Source of the DNA: Duganella sp. 1411
GTDB lineage: Bacteria; Pseudomonadota; Gammaproteobacteria; Burkholderiales; Burkholderiaceae_D
Length of the DNA stretch: 64,000 nucleotides
Reading direction: 5' to 3'
Assembly: GCF_017833525.1 (NCBI RefSeq)
Contig: NZ_JAFICD010000001.1
Location: 1,054,001-1,118,000, forward strand
The notes under the pieces are model-generated. The model had not been told where the DNA came from, ran no database searches, and saw only the letters and a program-made list of their open reading frames with translations. Each line of letters opens with the position of its first letter. The first letter of the stretch is position 1. A program made the translations under genes and the position numbers. Positions 36,401-47,191 of the stretch are shown here, in pieces.

Positions 36401-37353
36401 TCAAATACGTCGACGAGCAGATGCTGGTGGGCATGACCGACCAGCAGCGCCAAGCCATCCGTCCGCTGCTGGTGCGGCCGCTGATGCAAACCTTCGCCGT
36501 CATCGTGCGTCCGACCGAGACCGAGATCAACAAGGTCTGGACCGCGCAGGTGCTGGAGCCGTTCAACCGCAGCCTGGCGCTCAAGTATCCGTTCGCGCCC
36601 GAGTCGCGGGTGGAGGCCACCGACGCCGAGATCGGCCAGATGTTCGGCCCGGACGGCGCCATCGCCAAATACTTCAACACCACCATCGGACCGTTGGTGG
36701 TGCGCCGTGGCGACACGCTCAGCGCCAAGACCTGGGCCAACATGGGCATCAACCTGGCGCCGGGCGTGATCAACAGCTTCCCGAGCTGGGTCGCGCCGCT
36801 GTCGGCCGGCGGCGTGGCCGCCCAGGCCGGTGCCGCCGAGTCGCAGACGCGCTTCGACGTGCAGGCGCTGGGCGCCACCGGTGCCACCGAGTTCACCATC
36901 GAGATCGACGGCCAGGCGCTGCGCTGGCGCGGCCAGCCGCAGCCGTGGGTGCACATGGTGTGGCCGAATCCGCAAGGCACGCCGGGCTCGCGCATCACCG
37001 CCATCACGCCCGAGGGCCGCACCGTGGTGCTGCTCAACGAGCCGGGCCACTTCGGCCTGAAGAAGATGATCGACGCCGCCAAGCGCACCCGCAAGGACAA
37101 CGGCGTGTTCGAGCTGAGCTGGGAAAACAACGGCGTGGTCGTGCGCGCCAACCTGAAGATCGTCGCCACCACGCAGGCCGCCCCGGCCGCGCCGCCGCCA
37201 CCGGGCGCCGCCGCCGGCTTCCGCCGCATGCGCCTGCCGGAGCTGATCACCGCGCCGGCGCCGGCCGCCACGCCGGCACCGGCCCCTGCGGCCCCGGGCC
37301 CCGCAGCGGCGGCGGCCCCGGCGGCGGCCGCCGCCCCAAGGAGCCAGCCATGA
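33415..37353 (+). CDS. tssM: TssM (IcmF-like), T6SS membrane-complex ATPase-domain protein
   Basis: A 1312-aa IcmF-family protein. Two N-terminal helices (about 13-35 and 38-57), a cytoplasmic NTPase-like domain with intact Walker A (VIGNPAAGKST, residues 128-137) and the IcmF segment VGGTRNCDWFFTTDGILLDT. A third helix near 437-459 leads to a large periplasmic part. Two Ala/Pro-rich low-complexity stretches are unusual: residues of about 570-620 inside the periplasmic domain, and the last 35 residues. It spans the inner membrane with TssL. The ATG pair at 33415/33418 lacks a clear Shine-Dalgarno. Stop overlaps tagF (ATGA). Confidence 0.97.
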   Translation: MMQRFWHFLTARFSLAVIGFAAFAAALLIAAAVFEISYKWVLLVLLAALLLYGAVWLFKRYRRQRSGAAFGGMLEQQAGAAKADAAQREENEALRKRMMEAIGTIKTSKLGQLSGDAALYELPWYMVIGNPAAGKSTAIASSGLQFPFADSKIVQGVGGTRNCDWFFTTDGILLDTAGRYSVGEEDRAEWLGFLGLLKKYRKRAPINGIIIAVSVAELTGSRPEFAINLAKNLRQRVQELTEKLEVHAPVYVVFTKADLITGFNEFFQDAERGERDKVWGATLPYSQTSSKQDVLEQFDQRFDELYDGLKDLSLANMALQWRERMPPGVFTFPLEFSSIKGPLRTFIATLFEENPFQFKPVFRGFYFTSALQEGESVSASSERVAHRFDLQMLPAAQSEVHDQHGYFLLNLFRKVIFADKDLVAQYASPAKTRMRYATFFGAMALVGLALGGWSWSYLANRQLVNNVQADLAQAVKVQEKRLDLASRFEALEILQDRIEQLESYRTDRPLSLSLGLYQGEFLERKLREEYFSGLKEVMLKPVGQSIEAFLGEVNSGADKLEPMSRPPQSGALNAGAAAPAAAVPGAAPAGAVLPAVAPGAAPGALPGTVALSPAAAVNFGALQFKDANPANVEDAYNALKTYLMLSDKSRAEASHLNDQLTRFWRVWLDSNRGTMPREQMIRSAERMISFYLSQMSDPSWPTIEPKLALVDQSRDNLRKVVRGLPARERVYADVKARAATRFPSMTVARIVGEQDKELVVGSYAIPGTFTREAWDKFIQEAFRDAANRELQSSDWVLKTAAKDDLTLEGSPEQIQKALLELYKNDYAKEWQKFIQNVSIRELNGFDQAASAMNRLGDPQSSPIDKLIKTVYEQTSWDNPSLIDAGLQRAQRGVVEWFKQTILRQKPSGIDVNINTSAAAGSAPIPMGPVGREFSGVAKLVVSKDKGATLIGGYMDALSKLRGRFNQIKNQGDTGPGAKQFMQQTLDGTGSELAEALKYVDEQMLVGMTDQQRQAIRPLLVRPLMQTFAVIVRPTETEINKVWTAQVLEPFNRSLALKYPFAPESRVEATDAEIGQMFGPDGAIAKYFNTTIGPLVVRRGDTLSAKTWANMGINLAPGVINSFPSWVAPLSAGGVAAQAGAAESQTRFDVQALGATGATEFTIEIDGQALRWRGQPQPWVHMVWPNPQGTPGSRITAITPEGRTVVLLNEPGHFGLKKMIDAAKRTRKDNGVFELSWENNGVVVRANLKIVATTQAAPAAPPPPGAAAGFRRMRLPELITAPAPAATPAPAPAAPGPAAAAAPAAAAAPRSQP

Positions 37354-38333
37354 GCCGTGCCACCCCGATCTCCATCGGTTACTTCGGCAAGATTCCCAGC
37401 CGGGGGGACTTCGTCAAGGCCAGCGACAACCCGGCCCTGATCAACATCCTCGACGCCTGGCTGGCGCAGGCGATGGACCTGCTGAGCGCCGACGCGCGCT
37501 GGAAGCTGACCTACGACGCGCTCGCGCCGCTGCATTTCGCCTTCATCGGGCCGCGCCGGGGCCGCGCCATCGCCGGCCACATCGTCGCCAGCAGCGACCA
37601 GTCGAAGCGGCGCTTCCCGTTCCTGATGATGAGCACGATGGACGTGGAAGACCCGGCCGGCTTCGTGCCCAACAGCCCGCTGGTGCTGTCGCGCCTGTGG
37701 AACCGGCTCGAATCGCTCAGCGCCGGCGTGCTGGCCGCGCCCGAGCCAGCCGGCGCGCTGCAGGCGGCCGCCGCCAGCATCATCGAGCTCGACCTGCGCA
37801 GCGCCGCCTACGAGGCCGCCTTCACCGACTTCCTCGACCTGCAAACCATCGGCGGCCTCGACGCCATGCTGGCGCAGACCGGCTTCCCCGGCTCGGTGCG
37901 GCAGGTGCTGCTCGCGCTGGGCCTGTTGCTGCAGCCGGTCATGGCCAGCAGTTCGAGCCGGCTGGAGAAAAGCCTGGTGCTGCCGCTGCCGTCCGATCCG
38001 ATGTACCGCAACCTGGTGGGCGCGTTCTGGATGCACCTGATCACGCCGTTCCTGATGCGCGCCGACTTCGAGCTGTCGCTGTTCACCACCCGCCTGGGCG
38101 GCCGTCCGGCGCTGGTGCTCGGCTTCAGCGGCGCCTCGTCGCTGACCTTGCAGGCCATCATGGACCCGCAGGCCGGCCTCGAACACCACATCGCCTTCGA
38201 CGAACTCGACTGGGTCGAGGAACAGGTCGACGCCGACTACGCGATCAAAAAGGTCTCGACCTACCTGGCCCAGCCCAACCTTTCACTCAAATCGGCCTGC
38301 GACTCCGTGCGCGCGGCCTTTATCGGAACCTGA
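37350..38333 (+). CDS. tagF: TagF, T6SS post-translational regulator
   Basis: A 327-aa protein with the TagF/ImpM N-terminal signature GYFGKIPSRGDFV and continuing DUF2094-type sequence (WLAQAMDLLSADARW, RFPFLMM). TagF proteins repress T6SS firing, usually by sequestering Fha or by acting with the PpkA pathway. No fha, ppkA or pppA gene is in this window. The start is fixed by AAGGAG and by the ATGA overlap with tssM. It is followed 2 bases later by the OmpA-family gene. Confidence 0.93.
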   Translation: MSRATPISIGYFGKIPSRGDFVKASDNPALINILDAWLAQAMDLLSADARWKLTYDALAPLHFAFIGPRRGRAIAGHIVASSDQSKRRFPFLMMSTMDVEDPAGFVPNSPLVLSRLWNRLESLSAGVLAAPEPAGALQAAAASIIELDLRSAAYEAAFTDFLDLQTIGGLDAMLAQTGFPGSVRQVLLALGLLLQPVMASSSSRLEKSLVLPLPSDPMYRNLVGAFWMHLITPFLMRADFELSLFTTRLGGRPALVLGFSGASSLTLQAIMDPQAGLEHHIAFDELDWVEEQVDADYAIKKVSTYLAQPNLSLKSACDSVRAAFIGT

Positions 38334-38335
38334 TC

Positions 38336-39124
38336 ATGCGTTTTATCCGGACAGCTCTATTCATTAGTCTCACCGCGGGTCTTGCCGGCGCGGCGGCCGC
38401 GCAGGCGGTGCCGGCGGCGGCGACGCCGCAGCCCGGCCAGGTGCTGGCCAGCGGCACCGTGCCCGACGAGGCCACCAAGGCCGCCGTGCTGGCGCGCCTG
38501 CGCGACGTCTACGGCGCCGACAAGGTGGTCGACCAGATCGCCGTCGGCCAGGTGGCGCAGCCGGCCAACTGGAACGCCTACGTGCAAAAACTGATCACGC
38601 CCAACCTCAAGCAGATCAGCCGCGGCCAGCTCAAGATCGACGGCAGCACCGTCAGCGTGCGCGGCGAGGTGGCCAACGAGGCGCAGCGGCAAAAGATCGC
38701 CAGCGACTTCGCCACCAGCCTCAATCCGACCTATGTGGTCAACAACGGGCTGCGCGTCTCGGCCGCCGAGCAAAACATCCTCGACAACACGCTGGGCAAC
38801 CGCATCGTCGAATTTGAAAGCGGCAAGGCGACGTTGACGCCGGCCGGCCAGGCCATCCTCGACCAGATGGGCGCGGCCATGCAGAAGCTGCAGGGACGCA
38901 AGGTGGAAATCATCGGCCACACCGACAACCAGGGCCTCAAGGCCAGCAACCAGAACCTGAGCCAGGCGCGCGCCGAGGCGGTCAAGACCTACCTGACCGG
39001 CAAGGGCCTGAACGGCGACATGCTGACCGCGTCCGGCCAGGGTTCGGACCGCCCGATCGCCAGCAACGACACGCCGGACGGGCGCGCGCGCAACCGCCGC
39101 ATCGAGTTCCGCATCGCCCAATAA
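38336..39124 (+). CDS. OmpA-family peptidoglycan-binding protein of the T6SS locus
   Basis: A 262-aa exported protein: signal peptide MRFIRTALFISLTAGLAGAA, a central BON-like region (KIDGSTVSVRGEVANEAQRQ), and a C-terminal OmpA domain (residues of about 145-262; VEFESGKATLTPAGQAIL, VEIIGHTDNQG, RARNRRIEFRI). The conserved Asp/Arg pair that binds meso-diaminopimelate is present. TssL here lacks an OmpA domain, so this separate protein could anchor the membrane complex to the cell wall. The start lies 2 bases after tagF. Confidence 0.88.
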   Translation: MRFIRTALFISLTAGLAGAAAAQAVPAAATPQPGQVLASGTVPDEATKAAVLARLRDVYGADKVVDQIAVGQVAQPANWNAYVQKLITPNLKQISRGQLKIDGSTVSVRGEVANEAQRQKIASDFATSLNPTYVVNNGLRVSAAEQNILDNTLGNRIVEFESGKATLTPAGQAILDQMGAAMQKLQGRKVEIIGHTDNQGLKASNQNLSQARAEAVKTYLTGKGLNGDMLTASGQGSDRPIASNDTPDGRARNRRIEFRIAQ

Positions 39125-39151
39125 GCGGGTCATTACATTCAAAGGTAACGT

Positions 39152-40216
39152 ATGTTTTCAGCAGAACAATTGCTTGCCCCGATCAGCCCAGGCGCCCCCA
39201 GCGGCGAGGACCTGTCGTTCTCGGCCGACCTGGACGCCATCGCGCAAGCGCGCCGTTTCGACGATCCGTCGCTCGACCAGGGCGAATGGGTAACCGAGCT
39301 CAAGGAAGCCGACTGGGACTTCGTGGTGCGCCGCTGCGCCGCCCTGCTGCAGGAAAAGAGCAAGGACTTGCGGCTGGCCGTGTGGCTGACCGAGGCCGGC
39401 GCCAAGACCGTCGGCCTGCGCGCGCTGGGCGAAGGTTTCAAGGTGCTGGCCGGCCTGTGCCGGGAATTCTGGGACCAGGGCTTGTATCCGGAATCGGATG
39501 GCGACGATCACGACCAGCGCATCGGCAACCTGAGCTGGATACTGGGACGCACGCCTGCGCTGCTGCGCGAGATTCCGCTGACCGAGGGGCGTAGCGGCGC
39601 GTATTCGACGATCGATTTCGAAACGGCGCGCAAGCTGGCCGGCGCCAACAACGGCAACAGTTCGTCAGGCAATCCGGGCGCCAAGCTGGCGGAGATGGAA
39701 ACGGCGCGCAAGAATAATTCGGCGCAGTTCGTCGCCGCGTTCGCGGCCGACGCGCAGATGTGTCTGGATGCGTTGAAGGAGTTGGAACTGGTGGCCGACG
39801 AGCGGCTGGGCGTGGATAGCCCGGGGTTCTCGACGGCGCGCGACGCCTTGCAGACGTTGCAGCGGATGATGCCGGCGCCGGTGGCCAATGGCGCCGCAGT
39901 GGAGACGGAGTTGGCGGATAACGGGTATGTGGGGTCGGCGGCGGTCGATTTCACGCATGACGGTGGCCAGGTGGCCGCGCCGCAGCCGTCCGGGCCGCCT
40001 GGGACGATCCAGACGCGCGCGCAGGCGCTGGCGCAGTTGCGGGCGGTGGCGGCGTTCTTCCGGCGCACCGAGCCGCATAGCCCGGTATCGTATTTCGCCG
40101 ACAAGGCCGCCGACGCCGGCGAGCAGTCGTTGCACGATTGGTTGCGTTCGGTGGTCAAGGACCCGAATTCGATGGCGCACATCGAGGAGTTGCTGGGCGT
40201 GAAGCCGGCGGAGTAA
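39152..40216 (+). CDS. tssA: TssA, T6SS sheath/baseplate cap protein
   Basis: A 354-aa protein with the ImpA_N domain at its start (LLAPISPGAPSGEDLSFSADL, WDFVVRRCAALLQEKSKDLRLAVWLTEA split across helices, CREFWDQGLYPESDGDDHDQR). The C-terminal half is the shorter TssA type with TRAQALAQLRAVAAFFRRTEPHSPV. TssA organises sheath assembly and docks to the membrane complex. It ends the plus-strand structural block; a strong terminator follows and tssH is convergent. Confidence 0.94.
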   Translation: MFSAEQLLAPISPGAPSGEDLSFSADLDAIAQARRFDDPSLDQGEWVTELKEADWDFVVRRCAALLQEKSKDLRLAVWLTEAGAKTVGLRALGEGFKVLAGLCREFWDQGLYPESDGDDHDQRIGNLSWILGRTPALLREIPLTEGRSGAYSTIDFETARKLAGANNGNSSSGNPGAKLAEMETARKNNSAQFVAAFAADAQMCLDALKELELVADERLGVDSPGFSTARDALQTLQRMMPAPVANGAAVETELADNGYVGSAAVDFTHDGGQVAAPQPSGPPGTIQTRAQALAQLRAVAAFFRRTEPHSPVSYFADKAADAGEQSLHDWLRSVVKDPNSMAHIEELLGVKPAE

Positions 40217-40244
40217 GCCACAACGCCAACCCGCAAGGCCAAGC

Positions 40245-40271
40245 GGGGTCGGACCCATCGGGTCCGACCCC
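40245..40271. terminator. Bidirectional hairpin between tssA and tssH
   Basis: GGGGTCGGACCC-ATC-GGGTCCGACCCC is a perfect 12-bp stem with a 3-base loop, followed by ATTT on the plus side. It lies exactly between the convergent stops of tssA (40216) and tssH (40315). It probably terminates both; it may also be one of the dispersed GGGTCGGACCC-type repeats known from related genomes. Confidence 0.72.
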
Positions 40272-40314
40272 ATTTCGCCGCCGTGCGGGTTGAACGACAC
40301 CCGCACGCTTCACA

Positions 40315-42984
<2,670 letters not shown>

Positions 42985-43025
42985 AGCGCGGTTTTCCTTG
43001 TTCGATTAGAGTGTTTCAGTTGGTG

Positions 43026-44108
43026 TTACAGCGTATGGATTTCGTAGCGCACGTCGGCGCGGTCGCGCGGCTCGCCGGCGGTGATCAGGAAACTGTCCCA
43101 GCCCAGGCGGCCGCCGGCGCGCTCGTCGCTCAAGGTCACGCCCTCGACGTCGGCGGCGCGCAGCACCAGTTGCACCTCGTATTCCAGCGACAGGCCGGTC
43201 AACATGGTCAACATCTTTTCCAGCGCCTTGGCCGCCTTGCCGCCGGGCAGGAAGGCGTCGAAGCTGGCGCGCGGCAGCGGACCGACCGTCAGCAGCATGC
43301 GCAGGTCGCGCTGCCAGACCCGCTGGCCGACCAGCGCGCTGGTGCCCAGTTGCGCGTTGGCGCCGCCCAGCGCGCTCTGCTGGTCGGGCGGCACGTCGTA
43401 CCAGGCGCCGATGAATTGCGTCACCGTCACGCGCTGGCCGAAGTATTCGCTCAGCACGTGGCCGATCGCCACCGACGACGCCGGCCGGTGCCGCATGGCG
43501 GCGGCGAAATAGCCGATCGACTCGTCGAGCACGCCCTCGCCGCCGTCGGACAGGCGGTGCTTGAGCGACTCGTTGCCCACGCCGGCCAAGGACAGCAGCA
43601 GCGGCAGGAAGCGGTCCTTGCCGTCGATCTGGTACTTCAGCTCCAGCCGGTACTTGCGCCACGATTCGTAGAACAGCGCCAGCGCGCGGTTGGAGAAGGT
43701 GTCGAGGAAGGCGCGCGGCCCCTCGTCCTTTTCGTACAGCGCGTGCGCGGCGACGCGCTCGGTGTAGTGCGCCGGCAGCGCGCCGGCCGTGCCGAGAAAG
43801 CCCATGAAGGCCGGCGTGATGCGGATGTATTTGAGTTCGCCGTTGCGCAGCGCCTCGCCCAGCGCCGCGCTGTCGCGCCCGATCTCGCGCGGCTCGGGCT
43901 GCATCGCCTCGAGCTGGCTGGCCGGGAAGTTGAGCGACAGCGTGTTCTGGAAGCGCAGGAAGCTGGCCACCGCCTGGTCGTGCGGCAGGCCGTTGCGCTT
44001 GAGCCAGAGCTCGAGCATGCGCACCGCCTGGAAGAACTGGAAGCGGTACGGCTGCGCGAACAGGCGCTCGATTACACTAGGTTCAAATCGCCGCTTCGTG
44101 GTGTGCAT
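43026..44108 (-). CDS. tssG: TssG, T6SS baseplate wedge protein
   Basis: A 360-aa protein with the TssG/DUF1305 start (FEPSVIERLFAQPYRFQFFQ and AVRMLELWL) and the typical LNFPASQLEAM, YIRITPAFMGFLGTAGALP segments. It forms the baseplate wedge with TssF, TssE and TssK. The start at 44108 lies inside the end of tssF, overlapping by 37 bases. The longer open frame upstream is antisense-like noise within tssF and was not used. Confidence 0.95.
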   Translation of the reverse strand: MHTTKRRFEPSVIERLFAQPYRFQFFQAVRMLELWLKRNGLPHDQAVASFLRFQNTLSLNFPASQLEAMQPEPREIGRDSAALGEALRNGELKYIRITPAFMGFLGTAGALPAHYTERVAAHALYEKDEGPRAFLDTFSNRALALFYESWRKYRLELKYQIDGKDRFLPLLLSLAGVGNESLKHRLSDGGEGVLDESIGYFAAAMRHRPASSVAIGHVLSEYFGQRVTVTQFIGAWYDVPPDQQSALGGANAQLGTSALVGQRVWQRDLRMLLTVGPLPRASFDAFLPGGKAAKALEKMLTMLTGLSLEYEVQLVLRAADVEGVTLSDERAGGRLGWDSFLITAGEPRDRADVRYEIHTL

Positions 44109-45916
44109 CGCAACAGCTCCTCCCCTGATTTCTTCGATACGACCACCAACCGCGTGAAGCTGTTGGCGTGCACGTACAAGCCGAGGAAGCGCTCGACGAT
44201 GTGGGTGAAGGCGTGGATGCCGCTGCCGACGAAGGCTTCCTCGTCGATGGTGAGGGTGACCTCGGTGCCGCGCACCAGGCAGGCGAACGGATTGCCCGGC
44301 AGCCAGTGGTTGGCGGCCTTGCTGGCGATCGCGTGGATGCCACGGATCTGGCGCTGCGAGGTCGGCGAACGCGGCAGGTCGTACAAGGTCAGCATCTCCT
44401 GGAAGGCCTCGACGCCGCTGCCGGCCAGCGACAGGTGGTTGAGCGACAGGTGCGAGATCAGGCGCCAGTGGGCGCCACGGCCGCGCTCGAAGCGGTGCGA
44501 GTCGGTCGGCCGCCGCAGGAAGGTGATGCTGCGCACGCTCGAGCCGCCCTCGAGGAACAGGTCGCCGCCGCGCATGCCGTAGGTCAGCGAGGCCGGCAGG
44601 TCGCGGTTGGTGCAGGTCAGCTCCAGGCTCAGCGTGTCGGTCTCGATCGCGGCCGGGTCGAAGTCGATGTCGACGATCGAGATCTCGGTCTCGTAGCCTG
44701 GACTCTTGCGGGCGATCACCTCGTCGCGCCGCATGACCCAGTAGTGGCCGTTCTTTTCCGGCGTCTCCCCGTGGCGCAGCGAATAAAACGGCCGGAACTC
44801 GATGACCGACTCGCCCTGCGGCGTCTGCCGCACCAGCTTGACCGAGTCGATCGATTGCACCTCGAAGGCGTAGGCGCGCCGGGCGTCGGCCAGCACCGGA
44901 TAGCTGGCGGTGGTGTGGGTCACGCGGATCGGCTCGCCACGCTGGCGGAACAGGTTGACCACCGGCGTGCAGCCCAGCAGCAGGTTGTTGGTCGACATCG
45001 TGCCCAGCATGCGCGCCGTGTTCGAATCGGTGCGCAGCCCGCTCATGCCCAGGTGCAAGGTGAAGCGCTTGCAGCCGGCCGGCAGCGCCGCGCCGATCGC
45101 GGCCAGGTCGATGTCGATGAAGTTGAATTTTTCCGGGAAGCAGAAATACTCGGTCAGCAGCCGGTAGGCCGGGTGCGAGCGGGCCGAGAACGGGATCAGC
45201 GACTCGTCTTCGCCGAAGCCGGCCGGCCACACCGGCACCGCCGCCAGCGGCGTCCAGCGGCCGTTCTGTTCCGGCTCGACCCAGGCCTTGACGGTGCGCA
45301 GGAACAGCGCGTCGCGCAGCGCAGCGCAGAACGACGGCTCGCCGTCGATGAACACGCGCAGCATCTTGACGCCCAGCTGCGACAGCGTGACCTGGGCGGC
45401 GGTGGCCTCGATGGTGATGCTGACGCCGGAGCTGACGTTGGGCGGCAGCATGACCGCCTCGGGCGCGTCGATGATGGCGGCGAACGCTGCGTGCGACAGC
45501 GCGATCGGCGCCACCGTGACCGGATAGGTGGTGCGGAAGGTGCAGGCGACGCCCTTGACGGGGCGCGTGTCGAGCTCGGTGCCGCGGGCGATCTCGGTGG
45601 CCGTGGTCAGCTGTGCGGCGGCGGCGCTGTAGTCCATGCGCGCGATCGAGCACGAAGGGAACGGCCGCAGGTAGTGCGGGTACAGCACCTCGAACAGCGC
45701 CTCGGTGAATTCCGGGTAGTCGTCGTCGAGGCGCTTGGAGACGCGCGAGTTGAGTAGCGCGAACGACTGGATCATGCGCTCGATGTGCGGGTCTTCGCAG
45801 ACCTCGCCGCCCATCAGCAGGCGGCCGGCGATTTTCGGGTAGCGCTCGGAGAATTCGCGCGAATAGCGGCGCAGAAATCCCAGCTCCCGTTCGTAGTACG
45901 GTAACAGTTCTTCCAA
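44072..45916 (-). CDS. tssF: TssF, T6SS baseplate wedge protein
   Basis: A 614-aa protein beginning (TTG) LEELLPYYERELGFLRRYSRE, the canonical TssF N-terminus, followed by FSERYPKIAGRLLM and ERMIQSFALLNSRVSKRLDDD split over helices. The start codon is a TTG preceded by GGGAG at 7 bases spacing; no ATG lies nearby and sequence further upstream is tssE. Wedge component of the baseplate. It overlaps tssG at its 3' end and is 1 base from tssE's stop. Confidence 0.95.
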   Translation of the reverse strand: MEELLPYYERELGFLRRYSREFSERYPKIAGRLLMGGEVCEDPHIERMIQSFALLNSRVSKRLDDDYPEFTEALFEVLYPHYLRPFPSCSIARMDYSAAAAQLTTATEIARGTELDTRPVKGVACTFRTTYPVTVAPIALSHAAFAAIIDAPEAVMLPPNVSSGVSITIEATAAQVTLSQLGVKMLRVFIDGEPSFCAALRDALFLRTVKAWVEPEQNGRWTPLAAVPVWPAGFGEDESLIPFSARSHPAYRLLTEYFCFPEKFNFIDIDLAAIGAALPAGCKRFTLHLGMSGLRTDSNTARMLGTMSTNNLLLGCTPVVNLFRQRGEPIRVTHTTASYPVLADARRAYAFEVQSIDSVKLVRQTPQGESVIEFRPFYSLRHGETPEKNGHYWVMRRDEVIARKSPGYETEISIVDIDFDPAAIETDTLSLELTCTNRDLPASLTYGMRGGDLFLEGGSSVRSITFLRRPTDSHRFERGRGAHWRLISHLSLNHLSLAGSGVEAFQEMLTLYDLPRSPTSQRQIRGIHAIASKAANHWLPGNPFACLVRGTEVTLTIDEEAFVGSGIHAFTHIVERFLGLYVHANSFTRLVVVSKKSGEELLRCTPRSGDLNLV

Positions 45917-45917
45917 G

Positions 45918-46409
45918 TCAGACTCCCGGCGACGCCAGACGGCGCGCCTTGCTAATGGTGTAATGCAGGCTGGACGGCTGCAGCACGGCGTCGAAGTTGA
46001 CCGGCTCCTGCGCCGCGTGCACCACCAGCAGCGCGGTGATGGCGAAATTGAGGCGGTTGATCGTGCCCTCCTGGATCTCGAGCGAGGCGCGCACGTTGCG
46101 CAGGCGCGGCTCGTGGCGGGCGATGGCCTTTTCCAGGCAGGCGCAGATGTAGGCGCGGTCGTCGGCGCTCGACAGGCTGAGGCCGGCAAAATCGTTCAAG
46201 CCGTAGGTCAGGATCGAGCGGCCGCACTCGGGGTATTTTTTCATCAGCTCCTCGCTGATGACGGTGCGCGTGTTGAGCAGCGCTTCGAGGTCGCGGGCGA
46301 CGGTGTCCTTCAAATCCTCGATCGACATCCTGGACACGGTGGCACTGGTGGCGCCGTGGACGGGCGCGTCCATCAGGCGGTCGAACAGTCCCGGTGAAAA
46401 ACCCTTCAT
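45918..46409 (-). CDS. tssE: TssE, gp25-like baseplate protein
   Basis: A 163-aa gp25-family protein: MKGFSPGLFDRLMDAPV, RDLEALLNTRTVISEELMKKYP, SILTYGLNDFAGLS and INRLNFAITALLVVHAAQEP. It polymerises the sheath onto the baseplate. Start chosen at 46409, with AGGA 5 bases upstream; an ATG six bases earlier (46415) would add MH and is also possible. It is separated from hcp by 259 bases containing a terminator-like hairpin. Confidence 0.93.
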   Translation of the reverse strand: MKGFSPGLFDRLMDAPVHGATSATVSRMSIEDLKDTVARDLEALLNTRTVISEELMKKYPECGRSILTYGLNDFAGLSLSSADDRAYICACLEKAIARHEPRLRNVRASLEIQEGTINRLNFAITALLVVHAAQEPVNFDAVLQPSSLHYTISKARRLASPGV

Positions 46410-46447
46410 GTGCATCCTGAATCTCGGTGGTGTGTCGGAAATACGGC

Positions 46448-46481
46448 AAAAAATGGCGGCCGCCGCCGCGTCGGGCGGCGG
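46448..46481 (-). terminator. Intrinsic terminator/attenuator between hcp and tssE
   Basis: On the minus strand, CCGCCGCC-CGACGC-GGCGGCGG forms an 8-bp GC stem, followed by CCGCCA and six T's. Position is after the hcp stop and before the tssE start, within one otherwise continuous operon. It probably lets most hcp transcripts end here and gives higher Hcp than baseplate expression. No other gene lies in the 46410-46668 spacer, which is extremely GC-rich. Confidence 0.6.
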
Positions 46482-46668
46482 CGGTTGCCACAATAATCCA
46501 GCGTCGCGCCGGTCCCCTACCCGTTCGCGGCGGCACGGGGCCGCCACAAGGGAACCGGGCGCGATGGCGGCCGGGGCGCGGCGGGCGTCATGGCGCGCGC
46601 GCGTCGTCCCGGTCGCCGGCGTCGACTCCGCGGCGCCCCGACGCCGCCACGGAATCCACGGTGTATGG

Positions 46669-47160
46669 TTAGGCCGTCTTGTTGGCCGACAGATCCCAAC
46701 CGCCCGAGGTGTTGCCGCCCGAACCGCCGCCGACTTTTTGCTGGGTGTACTTCCACTTCACTTTCGAGTACTTGATCGACACGCTTTCGGACAGGATGTC
46801 GCCTGGTTGCACTTGTGGTGCGACGCTGCTGATCAGGACGTTTTCCAGTTCGATTTCGAAGTACTTGATGCGCTCGCCCTGGCCATCGGCGCGCAGGAAC
46901 TCGAACTTCGCCTTCGGAATGGTTTTGCCCGAGGAGCAGGTCTGCAGCAGCAGCGGGGTCGACAGGTCGGCCAGCTTGCTGATCACGATGTCCTTGTGCT
47001 CGGTGCGCTCGGCGGTGTGGCCACCGGCCGACGACGCGGTCGCCGACTTAGGTTGCAACACTTCCCACTGGACCGACTTGCACTCGATCCAATCTTTGTG
47101 AACGCTGTCGGCGGACTCGCCTTTGATGCCGTCGATTTGCAGATATACGTCGATTGCCAT
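46669..47160 (-). CDS. hcp: Hcp (TssD), T6SS tube protein
   Basis: A 163-aa Hcp: MAIDVYLQIDGIKGESADSV, then the strand pattern ending IELENVLISSVAPQVQPGDI and IKYSKVKWKYTQQK. Forms hexameric rings stacked as the inner tube. Small extension at the C-terminus (GGGSGGNTSGGWDLSANKTA). Follows tssC by 31 bases. Confidence 0.97.
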   Translation of the reverse strand: MAIDVYLQIDGIKGESADSVHKDWIECKSVQWEVLQPKSATASSAGGHTAERTEHKDIVISKLADLSTPLLLQTCSSGKTIPKAKFEFLRADGQGERIKYFEIELENVLISSVAPQVQPGDILSESVSIKYSKVKWKYTQQKVGGGSGGNTSGGWDLSANKTA

Positions 47161-47191
47161 GGTATTCCTTTCGGTTTTGGATTAAAAAATT

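Noticed and set aside
33379..37050. Very long minus-strand open frame (over 1200 codons) antisense to tssM
   Set aside because: High-GC antisense shadow: no start site, no domain, and tssM on the other strand has clear motifs.
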